Shown piece after piece: positions 17,812 through 25,359 of a stretch of DNA of 39,768 bases. Source of the stretch: Erysipelotrichales bacterium. GTDB taxonomy: Bacteria > Bacillota_I > Bacilli_A > RFN20 > CAG-826. The stretch covers positions 1-39,768 of the forward strand of contig JAFLVA010000003.1 of the NCBI GenBank assembly GCA_022508525.1, read 5' to 3'. Below the pieces are notes generated by a model that saw only the letters and a list, made by a program, of their open reading frames with translations, did not search any database and was not told the DNA's origin. Position 1 is the first letter of the stretch, and each line of letters opens with the position of its first letter. Made by a program: the position numbers and the translations under genes.

Positions 17812-17831
17812 TATATAGCGTAAGTATAAAT

Positions 17832-17908
<77 letters not shown>

Positions 17909-17921
17909 TTTAGTTGAAAAT

Positions 17922-17947
17922 GCCCGAGGTAATCGGGCTTTTGTTTT
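17922..17947 (+). terminator. Terminator after tRNA-Ile
   Basis: Stem GCCCGA/TCGGGC (17922-17927, 17933-17938) with a 5-nt loop and TTTTGTTTT. The MATE gene starts 13 nt later, so its expression may depend on readthrough or an unseen promoter. Confidence 0.85.
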
Positions 17948-17960
17948 GTAAGGAGAAAAT

Positions 17961-19340
17961 ATGCTTCTTGTTGACACTTTTAAAGATAAGAAATTCTTGA
18001 AATCGTTTTTTTCTATAGCATTTCCGGTAATGATTCAATCATTACTAGCTTTTATAGTGTCTTTTGTTGATACATTTATGATTGGTGCTGTATCAAATGA
18101 TGCAGTATCGGCAGTATATGCGGTTAACCAAGCTGGCTATATATTCTTAATTGCGGGTTTTGGTGTAATTTCTGGAGCAGCAATATTTGTTCAACAATAT
18201 AATGGCGCTAAAGATCATAAACATGTACGCCAATGTTTTAGATATAAGTGGATGGTAATGTTAGGACTTTTGCTAGTCATGACACCTCTTTATTATATTT
18301 TTGGTAAGCATTTGGTGTGGTTTTATTGTAAATCTGACTTAAATAGCGAGGTTATTTTTGGACTTGGAAAGAAATATTTAAATATTATTGTTATTAGTTA
18401 CGTTATTGAGTCTATAGCGACAATTTATTCTAGTACATTAAGAGAGATAGGAGAAACTAAAATACCGCTTATTGCTAATTCTATTTCTTTAGGAATAAAT
18501 GTTTTATTTAATGCACTATTTATCTATGTGTTTGCTAAAAAAGATCCAGTTAAAAGTGTTGAAGGTATTGCCTATGCAACAGTAATTGCACGTGTGATTG
18601 AATTAATAATTTTAATTGCAATATGTAAGATTAAAAAATTTGAATTTGATAAGCGAGTTTTCATGCATTTCCGCATTGAAAAGCCATTATTAAAAAGATT
18701 ATTCATAAAATCTATTCCTTTGTTTTTTAATGAACTATTTTGGTCATCAGGTCAAGTTTTAATGACTTTGGCTTTATCACAAAGAAATGGAGTATTATCG
18801 GCACTTAGTATCGTTTCTACGATGTCTAATATTTTTGCAATTATTTTCCAAGGGCTTGCTATTGGAATTGGAGTAATGGTTGGTAATACTCTAGGAGCAG
18901 GAGAGTTAGAAAAAGCGCAAGATAATAATAAAAAATTATATGTGGTTGGCTTAACAATATCCATTATTGTAGGAATAATTATGGTTGCTTTGTCGCCGGT
19001 TATTCCTTATCTATTTGCTAAAGTAGATGCCGAGCAAAAAGTATTGGCGACTAAATTGATTATAATTTATGGGTCACTACTTTGGGCGTTTTGTGTATGC
19101 ACATGTTTTTATAATACCCTTAAATCTGGTGGAATGGCAATTCATACATTTTTAACGGATTTTATTTCAATGTGGTGCATAACTCTTCCAGTTGCTTGGA
19201 TTTTAGCAACATTAACAAATATAAATATTATTTGGCTATATTTAGCAGTGCAGTCTACAGATATTGCTAAAGCAGTTATTGGTTTTATTTTTGTTCGTCA
19301 AAAGAAATGGGTAAAAAACCTAACTGTAAGTGATTCATAA
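17961..19340 (+). CDS. MATE family efflux transporter
   Basis: Multidrug and toxic-compound extrusion family exporter, 459 residues with about twelve hydrophobic spans in two halves. The N-terminal FFSIAFPVMIQSLLAFIVSFVDTFMIGAVSNDAVSAVYAVNQ segment and the half-repeat near residue 240 (FIKSIPLFFNELFWSSGQVLMTLALSQRNG) are typical. Members use Na or H gradients to expel cationic drugs or metabolites; the substrate cannot be told here. AAGGAGAA lies before the ATG. Its position directly behind a tRNA terminator is unusual but the gene is intact. Confidence 0.9.
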   Translation: MLLVDTFKDKKFLKSFFSIAFPVMIQSLLAFIVSFVDTFMIGAVSNDAVSAVYAVNQAGYIFLIAGFGVISGAAIFVQQYNGAKDHKHVRQCFRYKWMVMLGLLLVMTPLYYIFGKHLVWFYCKSDLNSEVIFGLGKKYLNIIVISYVIESIATIYSSTLREIGETKIPLIANSISLGINVLFNALFIYVFAKKDPVKSVEGIAYATVIARVIELIILIAICKIKKFEFDKRVFMHFRIEKPLLKRLFIKSIPLFFNELFWSSGQVLMTLALSQRNGVLSALSIVSTMSNIFAIIFQGLAIGIGVMVGNTLGAGELEKAQDNNKKLYVVGLTISIIVGIIMVALSPVIPYLFAKVDAEQKVLATKLIIIYGSLLWAFCVCTCFYNTLKSGGMAIHTFLTDFISMWCITLPVAWILATLTNINIIWLYLAVQSTDIAKAVIGFIFVRQKKWVKNLTVSDS

Positions 19341-19351
19341 TAAACCTCATT

Positions 19352-19392
19352 TATTTTTTAACATTTAAAAAATAGTGTTTTTATGTTAAAAT
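19352..19392 (+). promoter_or_regulatory. Promoter region of the 5'-nucleotidase gene with AT inverted repeat
   Basis: Possible extended -10 TGT-TAAAAT (19384-19392) with a weak -35 TTTAAA (19364-19369). The -35 lies in a perfect inverted repeat, arms TATTTTTTAA and TTAAAAAATA (19352-19361, 19365-19374). Without G or C in the arms it is a poor terminator, so it may be an operator or chance AT structure. Confidence 0.35.
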
Positions 19393-19415
19393 TAATTGAA
19401 ATGAGGAATATTTCA

Positions 19416-21068
19416 ATGAAAAAAAGATCAAATTTATTTCTTCTGACGTTATTATCTTTGACGTTGACAGGATGTACAATTAATTTTGTTGTTGGTGATT
19501 CGACAAGTGATAAAACTTCAAATTCTAACAGTGAATCAACAAGTGTAAGTACTCCGACTTCAGATAGTGACGATTCTATATCTATAAATTATGACACTGA
19601 TAGATTTGTTAGATTATACGCTATTAATGATTTTCATGGTGCAGTCAATGAAAATGCTCTTAATAGTGAACCAGGTATTGTAAAACTTGGTGCGTACCTT
19701 AAAGAAAAGAAAAGTGAAGGTAATACTCTTTTAATTAACTCTGGTGATATGTGGCAAGGCTCAATTGAATCTAACTATAATCGTGGTAATCTTCTTACAG
19801 ATTGTATGAATAATATTGAATTTGATTGTTTTACATTGGGTAATCACGAGTTTGACTGGGGACAAAAATATATTCAATTAAATCGTGAAAGAAGTAGCAC
19901 GACTGGATATCAAACTCCATTCTTGGCTTCAAATATCTATGAATTTGATATTGGTACTAAAACTGTTGGGGAATATGCCGACTTGGGTGATAAATATGTT
20001 ATTCGTGATTTAGATAATGGCTTAAGAGTTGGTATTATTGGCGTTATTGGTAAAGATCAAATTACATCAATTACATCGCAATATGTTGATGATATTAATT
20101 TTAATGATCCTACAAGCGTTGTTAAAACTTTATCAGATGAACTAAGAACTGAACATTCAGTAGATGTGGTTATTCTTGATTGTCATACTGATCAAAGTAC
20201 TATTACTGGTACAAATTATAATGACGATGATTTAGTTGATAGAAACCAAATTACTAGTGTTTCAAATGTATCCAAACAAAGATATGTAGACGCAGTATTT
20301 TGTGCTCATTCACATTGGGAAGAAAAAGCAATGATAAACGGTGTTCCATTTATTCAAGGCGGAAGTTATGGGAAATATATTTCCAATGTTGAATTATATG
20401 TTGATACAAATGGTAATGTAACTTGTGAAACTTACAAAAATTTAAAATCGACAACAGTCACTAAGGGATATTATGATGAAGAACTAGCAGAACTTGTAAA
20501 TACTTATAAACAAGTTAGTGATGAAGCAAGTAATGAAGTTCTTGGCACATTTAACGGACAATTTATGTCTAGTGGTTCTCTTCCAAACTTAGTTTGTGAA
20601 GCAATTGCAGAATATGCGACTAAATCAGGATATGATATTTCTTATGCAATGGTAAATAACGCTCGTGCAACTGTCGATAGTGGTACTGTTACTTATGGCG
20701 GATTATACCGTGCCTTACCATTTGATAATGAAATATTTATCATTGATGCGTTAGGATCTACACTTAAAACAGAATTAGAGTATGATTCAAACTTTATGTG
20801 TCGATTAGATAGTGAACGAATTGATGTGAATAAGACATATAGAATTGCTGTAATTGACTATTTAGCAACACATCGAAATTCTAAACGCGATTATAATTAT
20901 TTCCCTGGAATGACTATTGTTGGAAAATTAGAAAAAGATGGATATGATATTTATAATTACCGTGATGTAACAGCGGATTATATTAGAGAAAAGGGATCAT
21001 TTGACTATTGGAACTATCTATCTACAAAGGATAAATTTAATACTAATAAAATTAATAGTGCAATTTAA
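19416..21068 (+). CDS. 5'-nucleotidase / UshA-type metallophosphoesterase lipoprotein
   Basis: Surface lipoprotein of 550 residues. ATG at 19416 with GAGGA 8 nt upstream is preferred to an ATG at 19383. The signal ends in the lipobox LTGC, then a Ser/Thr linker. A calcineurin-like metallophosphoesterase domain follows with its dimetal motifs in order: NDFHGA, NSGDMWQGS, LGNHEFDWG, DCHTD and CAHSHWEE. The C-terminal 5'-nucleotidase substrate domain begins near SSGSLPNLVCEAIAEYA and has NNARATVDSGTVTYG, where the common form is NNGGIR, and LPFDNEIFIIDALG. Likely releases phosphate and nucleosides from extracellular nucleotides. The altered NNAR motif could change substrate choice. Confidence 0.9.
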   Translation: MKKRSNLFLLTLLSLTLTGCTINFVVGDSTSDKTSNSNSESTSVSTPTSDSDDSISINYDTDRFVRLYAINDFHGAVNENALNSEPGIVKLGAYLKEKKSEGNTLLINSGDMWQGSIESNYNRGNLLTDCMNNIEFDCFTLGNHEFDWGQKYIQLNRERSSTTGYQTPFLASNIYEFDIGTKTVGEYADLGDKYVIRDLDNGLRVGIIGVIGKDQITSITSQYVDDINFNDPTSVVKTLSDELRTEHSVDVVILDCHTDQSTITGTNYNDDDLVDRNQITSVSNVSKQRYVDAVFCAHSHWEEKAMINGVPFIQGGSYGKYISNVELYVDTNGNVTCETYKNLKSTTVTKGYYDEELAELVNTYKQVSDEASNEVLGTFNGQFMSSGSLPNLVCEAIAEYATKSGYDISYAMVNNARATVDSGTVTYGGLYRALPFDNEIFIIDALGSTLKTELEYDSNFMCRLDSERIDVNKTYRIAVIDYLATHRNSKRDYNYFPGMTIVGKLEKDGYDIYNYRDVTADYIREKGSFDYWNYLSTKDKFNTNKINSAI

Positions 21069-21094
21069 AATCGAACACTTATTGAACAAATATC

Positions 21095-21129
21095 AAGGTA
21101 TACAATGAAAATTTGTGTACCTTTTTTAT
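21095..21129 (+). terminator. Terminator of the 5'-nucleotidase gene
   Basis: Ten-pair stem AAGGTATACA/TGTGTACCTT (one G-T pair) around a 9-nt loop, followed by T-rich sequence. Confidence 0.85.
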
Positions 21130-21156
21130 TTTGATAAAAACTTTTTCAAAATTGAG

Positions 21157-21185
21157 TTGATATTATTTTATAAATTTGATATATT
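21157..21185 (+). promoter_or_regulatory. Promoter of the tRNA Val-Thr-(Leu) cluster
   Basis: -35 TTGATA (21157-21162), 17-nt spacer, -10 TATATT (21180-21185), giving a start about 20 nt before tRNA-Val. Confidence 0.65.
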
Positions 21186-21210
21186 AAACAAGTGTCAAGG
21201 GAGAAAACAA

Positions 21211-21286
21211 GGACACTTAGCTCAGTTGGGAGAGCGTTTCCTTCACACGGAAGAGGTCGCAGGTTCGAACCCTGTAGCGTCCACCA
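21211..21286 (+). tRNA. tRNA-Val (anticodon CAC)
   Basis: 76-nt cloverleaf with encoded CCA; anticodon loop TTCACAC, stem TTTCC/GGAAG; T arm GCAGG-TTCGAAC-CCTGT. The acceptor GGACACT/AGCGTCC contains an A-C mismatch at pair 5. Decodes GUG; a GTG-reading valine tRNA with CAC is a second isoacceptor beside the usual UAC species. Confidence 0.93.
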
Positions 21287-21293
21287 TTAATAT

Positions 21294-21369
21294 GCCGTCT
21301 TAGCTCAATTGGCAGAGCAACTGATTTGTAATCAGTAGGTTGTTGGTTCGATTCCGATAGACGGCACCA
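21294..21369 (+). tRNA. tRNA-Thr (anticodon UGU)
   Basis: 76-nt cloverleaf: acceptor GCCGTCT/AGACGGC, anticodon stem ACTGA/TCAGT with loop TTTGTAA (anticodon TGT), encoded CCA. Begins 7 nt after tRNA-Val, so both are on one transcript. Confidence 0.96.
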
Positions 21370-21378
21370 TTTATCAAA

Positions 21379-21420
21379 AATGTGTACTTGTTTTTTCTGA
21401 GACAATACACTTTTTTATTT
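21379..21420 (+). terminator. Terminator after tRNA-Thr
   Basis: Stem GTGTA-C-TTGT / ACAA-TACAC with a single bulge, followed by TTTTTTATTTT. It may only partly separate Val-Thr from tRNA-Leu, for which no separate promoter was found. Confidence 0.65.
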
Positions 21421-21423
21421 TGT

Positions 21424-21507
21424 GGGCGCATGGCGGAACTGGCAGACGCGCTAGACTTAGGATCTAGTGGTAATACCGTGCAGGTTCGATTCCTGTTGCG
21501 CCCACCA
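21424..21507 (+). tRNA. tRNA-Leu (anticodon UAG)
   Basis: 84-nt class II tRNA: acceptor GGGCGCA/TGCGCCC, anticodon stem CTAGA/TCTAG with loop CTTAGGA (anticodon TAG), short extra arm TGGTAATACCG-like, T loop TTCGATT, encoded CCA. Decodes CUN leucine codons. Confidence 0.96.
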
Positions 21508-21520
21508 TTTAAATAGATGC

Positions 21521-21556
21521 ATGAGTAAATACAATGAGTATTTGCTCATTTTTTTA
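21521..21556 (+). terminator. Terminator after tRNA-Leu
   Basis: Twelve-pair stem ATGAGTAAATAC/GTATTTGCTCAT (one G-T pair), 5-nt loop, then seven T. The following 225 bases hold no supported gene; a 41-codon frame from 21563 has no ribosome site. Confidence 0.9.
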
Positions 21557-21782
21557 GTAAAAATGGAAAAAAACATACAATTTTTATATTTGTATCTATT
21601 GAATACCAACAAGCATATTAGTGATAATAGAGATTTAGTTTTACTAAAATCCATATTTTTTGACATCGTTTGGCAGAAAACGTAGCACTTAAAGCATGGT
21701 TCTATAAAATATCGATGAATGGCTAATGTATAGACATAAAACGGGAATAAAATTAATTTTAATGGGAAAATAATGCAAAAAG

Positions 21783-21791
21783 TGATATAAT
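21783..21791 (+). promoter_or_regulatory. Extended -10 promoter of the restriction-modification operon
   Basis: TGA followed by TATAAT (21786-21791), an extended -10, 28 nt before the XRE gene. No consensus -35 is present, which fits a promoter meant to be controlled by the adjacent regulator. Confidence 0.55.
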
Positions 21792-21818
21792 TTGATTAAT
21801 AAAAATGAGGACAAATCA

Positions 21819-22022
21819 ATGAAAATAGATTACGCTGATGCAATATTAAAATTAAGATTCAAACTCAATCTTTCACAACAAGAATTAGCAAAACTTTTGA
21901 ATGTTTCGTTTCCATCAATTAGTAGATGGGAAAATGGACATCATGAGCCAACTAAACTTGCTAAAATTAGAATATTAGAACTATTAAAAGAAAATAACAT
22001 TGAAGTGAAAGAGGTGGCGTAA
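21819..22022 (+). CDS. XRE-family helix-turn-helix regulator of the R-M operon
   Basis: A 67-residue protein that is almost entirely a Cro/CI-type HTH: LRFKLNLSQQELAKLLNVSFPSISRWENG, with the SQQELA and SxxSISRWENG helices typical of XRE proteins. It likely binds near its own promoter and sets the level of the restriction-modification genes. ATG at 21819 has ATGAGGA 8 nt upstream; a longer frame from 21792 would begin only nucleotides past the -10 and is rejected. It ends 2 nt before hsdM. Small HTH genes in front of type I systems are common. Confidence 0.88.
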   Translation: MKIDYADAILKLRFKLNLSQQELAKLLNVSFPSISRWENGHHEPTKLAKIRILELLKENNIEVKEVA

Positions 22023-22024
22023 TT

Positions 22025-23605
22025 ATGGAAATAAATACAAAAAAGATACTGGAAAGAGAAGAATTACATAGATCTATTTGGAACATTGCAAATGATTTAC
22101 GTGGGGCAGTTGATGGATGGGATTTTAAACAATACGTCCTTGGAATAATGTTCTATCGTTATATTTCAGAAAATTTAACTGATTATATTAATAAAAGCGA
22201 ACGCGAAGCATCTAATGATTCAACTTTCGATTACGCAAATTTATCAGATGTAGAAGCAGAAAGTGCTAGAGCAGGTCTAGTTCAAGAAAAAGGATTCTTC
22301 ATATTACCATCCGAATTATTCTGCAATGTGAACACACGTGCTGCAAGTGATGAAAATTTAAATGAAACTTTAGAGAGAATATTTAAAAATATCGAAGAAT
22401 CTGCAAAAGGTACTGATTCAGAGATTAACTTTAGTGGTTTATTTGATGATGTTGATGTTAATTCTAACAAGCTTGGTTCTACTGTTGAAAAAAGAAATAA
22501 AAAATTAGTTAAGATATTATCAGAGATTGGACAGATGAAACTTGGAAATTATCAAGATAATGCAATTGATGCATTTGGAGATGCATATGAATTTTTGATG
22601 AGCATGTATGCTTCTAATGCCGGAAAATCAGGTGGAGAATTTTTTACACCTCAAGAAGTATCTGAATTATTGACAAGGTTAGCGGTTGTCGGAAAGAAAA
22701 ATGTTAATAAAGTTTATGATCCTGCATGTGGTTCTGGTTCCTTACTTTTACAAGCAATAAAAGTTCTTGGAAAAGATGCAATTAAACAAGGATTCTTTGG
22801 TCAAGAAAAAAATATTACAACTTATAACTTATGTAGAATTAATATGTTTTTACATGATGTTGACTTTGATAAGTTTAATATTGCTTGTGAAGATACACTT
22901 ATTTCACCCCAACATTGGGATGACGAACCATTTGATGTTATTGTTTCCAATCCACCATACTCAATTAAATGGGAGGGTGATGATAATCCATTATTAATTA
23001 ATGATCCTAGATTTTCACCTGCGGGTGTTTTAGCACCTAAAGGTAAATCTGATTTAGCATTTATTATGCACTCACTTTCTTGGTTATCAACAAGTGGTGT
23101 GGCCTCAATTGTTTGCTTTCCGGGAATCATGTATCGTGGTGGAGCAGAGCAAAAAATACGAAAATATTTAGTCGATAATAACTACATCGATTGCATTATT
23201 CAATTGCCAGATAATTTATTCTATGGTACAAGTATAGCAACTTGTATTATGGTATTAAAGAAATCAAAAGAAGATACAAATATTTTATTTATTGATGCAT
23301 CAAAAGAATTTTTAAAAGTTACTAATAATAACAAGTTAACTCCAGAAAATATTTCCAATGTGGTTGATATCTTTGTTGATAGAAAAGATAAAAATTATGT
23401 TGCAAAATTAGCATCTTATGAAGATGTAAAAGAAAATAATTATAATTTGTCTGTATCGATTTATGTTGAAAAAGAAAACACTAAAGAAAATATAGATATT
23501 AAAGTATTAAACGAAGAAATAAAGAGAATTGTAGCAAGAGAAAATGAATTAAGACTTGCTATTGATGAAATCATTAGAGATATAGAAGGTGATTTAAATG
23601 AGTAA
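22025..23605 (+). CDS. hsdM: Type I restriction-modification DNA methyltransferase subunit HsdM
   Basis: N6-adenine methyltransferase subunit, 526 residues, full length. An N-terminal helical HsdM domain (LHRSIWNIANDLRGAVDGWDFKQYVLG, 14-40) comes before the methylase fold with GGEFFTPQEV, SAM-binding motif DPACGSG (232-238) and catalytic NPPY (309-312). It forms an M2S complex with HsdS for methylation and, with HsdR, restricts unmodified DNA. AAAGAGGTGG ribosome site precedes the ATG. The 3' end overlaps hsdS by 8 nt, so M and S are translationally coupled. Confidence 0.97.
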   Translation: MEINTKKILEREELHRSIWNIANDLRGAVDGWDFKQYVLGIMFYRYISENLTDYINKSEREASNDSTFDYANLSDVEAESARAGLVQEKGFFILPSELFCNVNTRAASDENLNETLERIFKNIEESAKGTDSEINFSGLFDDVDVNSNKLGSTVEKRNKKLVKILSEIGQMKLGNYQDNAIDAFGDAYEFLMSMYASNAGKSGGEFFTPQEVSELLTRLAVVGKKNVNKVYDPACGSGSLLLQAIKVLGKDAIKQGFFGQEKNITTYNLCRINMFLHDVDFDKFNIACEDTLISPQHWDDEPFDVIVSNPPYSIKWEGDDNPLLINDPRFSPAGVLAPKGKSDLAFIMHSLSWLSTSGVASIVCFPGIMYRGGAEQKIRKYLVDNNYIDCIIQLPDNLFYGTSIATCIMVLKKSKEDTNILFIDASKEFLKVTNNNKLTPENISNVVDIFVDRKDKNYVAKLASYEDVKENNYNLSVSIYVEKENTKENIDIKVLNEEIKRIVARENELRLAIDEIIRDIEGDLNE

Positions 23606-24725
23606 ACTTGAAGAATTACTAAAGAAACTATGTCCTAATGGTGTTGAATATCAAGAACTTGGTGATGTTTGTGTATTTAATAGGGGAACACCTTTATTAT
23701 CTAAAGAGGCACAAGAGGGTGATGTTCCAGTAATATCTGGAGGGAAAACACCGGCATTTTATCATAATATTGCCAATAGATATGGAGAAACCATTACTAT
23801 TGCTGCCTCTGGTGCTTATGCGGGATATGTACAATATTTTAATCGTCCTATATGGGCCGCGGATAGTTTTACAGTTGATACTAAATACAATATTGATCTA
23901 AACAAAAAATATATATATTATTTTTTGCAAAGTATGCAGCAGAATATTTATAATACAAAACGCGGCTCCGGAGTTCCTCATGTTTACGGAAGTTCCGTTG
24001 CTCAATTTAAGATTCCTGTTCCTCCATTAGAGGTACAGTGTGAAATTGTTCGAATATTGGACAATTTCACAGAACTAACAGCAAAATTAACAGCAAAATT
24101 AGCAGCAGAACTATCAGCAAGAAAAAAACAGTATGAATTTTATCGAGATAAACTGCTTTCATTTGATAATTTAAAGGACACGAAAACTCTTAAAATTATT
24201 GATATTGCAAAAGTTTATCGCGGAACAAGGGTAGTGAAAAGTCAGCTAATGCTTGATGCAAAATATCCTGTTTATCAAAATTCTTTGGAACCAATGGGAT
24301 ATTATTATAAATCAAATGTTGCAAAGGAAAAAACCTATGTTATAAGTGCTGGTGCTGCAGGAGCAATTGGATATTGTGATATAGATTTTTGGGCTGCTGA
24401 TGACTGTTTGGTAATTGAAAGTGAAAGTGTTAATAACAAATACATATATTATTACTTATTAACAAAATCAAGTGTCATAAATAGTAAAGTTAGAAAAGCA
24501 AGCATCCCAAGATTATCTAGAGAAGTAATAGAAAATATGCAAATTGTTATTCCATCATTAGAAATTCAAAAGAGAATTGTAAATGTTTTAGACAATTTTG
24601 ACAAAATATGTTCGGATTTGAATATTGGATTACCCACTGAAATAGAAGCAAGAAATAAACAATATGAGTATTATCGAGATTTATTGTTAAGCTTCTCTGA
24701 GTTGACGGGGGGGGGTATAAATTAG
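23598..24725 (+). CDS. hsdS: Type I specificity subunit HsdS, ending at a G9 tract
   Basis: DNA-recognition subunit, 375 residues in the frame as sequenced. Two target-recognition domains (TRD1 about 16-150, TRD2 about 195-335) are separated by conserved helices. The first helix holds the tetrapeptide repeats ELTA KLTA KLAA ELSA (159-174) before KKQYEFYRDKLLSF; the second ends KQYEYYRDLLLSF. It therefore looks complete with the usual two half-sites. It then runs through nine G (24707-24715) to the tail TGGGIN and stops. The frame beyond the tract (24716-25348) encodes a third TRD. Adding one G, or losing two, would fuse it. Off-frame and fused forms would be expected to differ in recognition or assembly, as in neisserial NgoAV. 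The exact states here are inference. Confidence 0.93.
   Translation: MSKLEELLKKLCPNGVEYQELGDVCVFNRGTPLLSKEAQEGDVPVISGGKTPAFYHNIANRYGETITIAASGAYAGYVQYFNRPIWAADSFTVDTKYNIDLNKKYIYYFLQSMQQNIYNTKRGSGVPHVYGSSVAQFKIPVPPLEVQCEIVRILDNFTELTAKLTAKLAAELSARKKQYEFYRDKLLSFDNLKDTKTLKIIDIAKVYRGTRVVKSQLMLDAKYPVYQNSLEPMGYYYKSNVAKEKTYVISAGAAGAIGYCDIDFWAADDCLVIESESVNNKYIYYYLLTKSSVINSKVRKASIPRLSREVIENMQIVIPSLEIQKRIVNVLDNFDKICSDLNIGLPTEIEARNKQYEYYRDLLLSFSELTGGGIN
24072..24119 (+). repeat. Four 12-bp repeats encoding TAEL-like spacer repeats in HsdS
   Basis: Units at 24072-24083, 24084-24095, 24096-24107 and 24108-24119, pattern (G/A)AA(C/T)TA(A/G/T)CAGCA, encode ELTA, KLTA, KLAA and ELSA. In the EcoR124 family the number of TAEL repeats in the same helix sets the spacing between the two halves of the recognition site, so copy changes here could alter specificity. 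Confidence 0.85.
24707..24715 (+). repeat. Poly-G tract (G9), likely phase-variation switch in hsdS
   Basis: Nine G in a genome of about 30% G+C, exactly at the joint between the second conserved helix of HsdS and a third recognition domain in another frame. With nine G the reading ends 10 nt after the tract; with ten or seven it continues to 25348. Confidence 0.88.
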
Positions 24726-25348
24726 ATGATATTAGACTTTTACAATTTGTTTATGGGTATGTAAATGTTAGACTTTGTGATATAGCAGTGGATATGTATA
24801 GAGGAAATGGAATTACAAAAGAACAAATATGTGACGTTGGTATTTCTTGTGTAAGATATGGGGAAATTTATACGACTTATAATATATGGTTTGATAATTG
24901 TGTTTCACATACAAATATTAAGTTTATAAACAACCCGAGATATTTTGAAAAAGGAGATATATTGTTTGCTATTACTGGTGAAAGAGTCGAAGATATTGCT
25001 AAATCTGTTGCCTATGTTGGAAATGACAAATGCATAGCTGGAGGCGACATTATAGTTTTAAAACACAATCAAAATCCTAAATATTTAGCATATGCATTAG
25101 ATACAAGCAATGCGAAAAAGCAAAAGCAAGATGGAAAAGTCAAGAGTAAGGTTGTCCATTCAAATATTTCATCTATAAGTAATATTATTATTCCTTTGCC
25201 TCCTTTAGAAGAACAGAACATAATCGCCGAAATCATAGATAAATTAAATAAATACTGTAATGATTTAGAAGAAGGATTGCTTGCTGAAATAGAAGTAAGA
25301 AAGAAACAATACGAATATTATAGAGATAAATTATTAACGTTTAAATAG
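24716..25348 (+). CDS. Out-of-frame third HsdS recognition domain and conserved helix
   Basis: Open from the G tract to a TAG stop, 210 codons: YKLDDIRLLQFVYGYVNVRL leads into a typical TRD (DIAVDMYRGNGITKEQICD, then ISCVRYGEIYTTYN, then GDILFAITGE) and the conserved ending PLPPLEEQNIIAEIIDKL ... KKQYEYYRDKLLTF. It has no ribosome site and no start at its natural beginning; an ATG at 24788 lies inside the domain (second residue of MYRG) and also lacks one. The simplest reading is a silent cassette switched on by slippage in the G tract. An upstream TGA at 24698 closes this frame in the 9-G state. Alternatively it is a permanently disabled remnant. It ends 11 nt before hsdR. Confidence 0.8.
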   Translation, partial: YKLDDIRLLQFVYGYVNVRLCDIAVDMYRGNGITKEQICDVGISCVRYGEIYTTYNIWFDNCVSHTNIKFINNPRYFEKGDILFAITGERVEDIAKSVAYVGNDKCIAGGDIIVLKHNQNPKYLAYALDTSNAKKQKQDGKVKSKVVHSNISSISNIIIPLPPLEEQNIIAEIIDKLNKYCNDLEEGLLAEIEVRKKQYEYYRDKLLTFK

Positions 25349-25359
25349 GAGGTGCTATT

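Noticed and set aside
21467-21685. Reading frame starting inside tRNA-Leu
   Set aside because: It begins in the tRNA, crosses the terminator and has no ribosome site.
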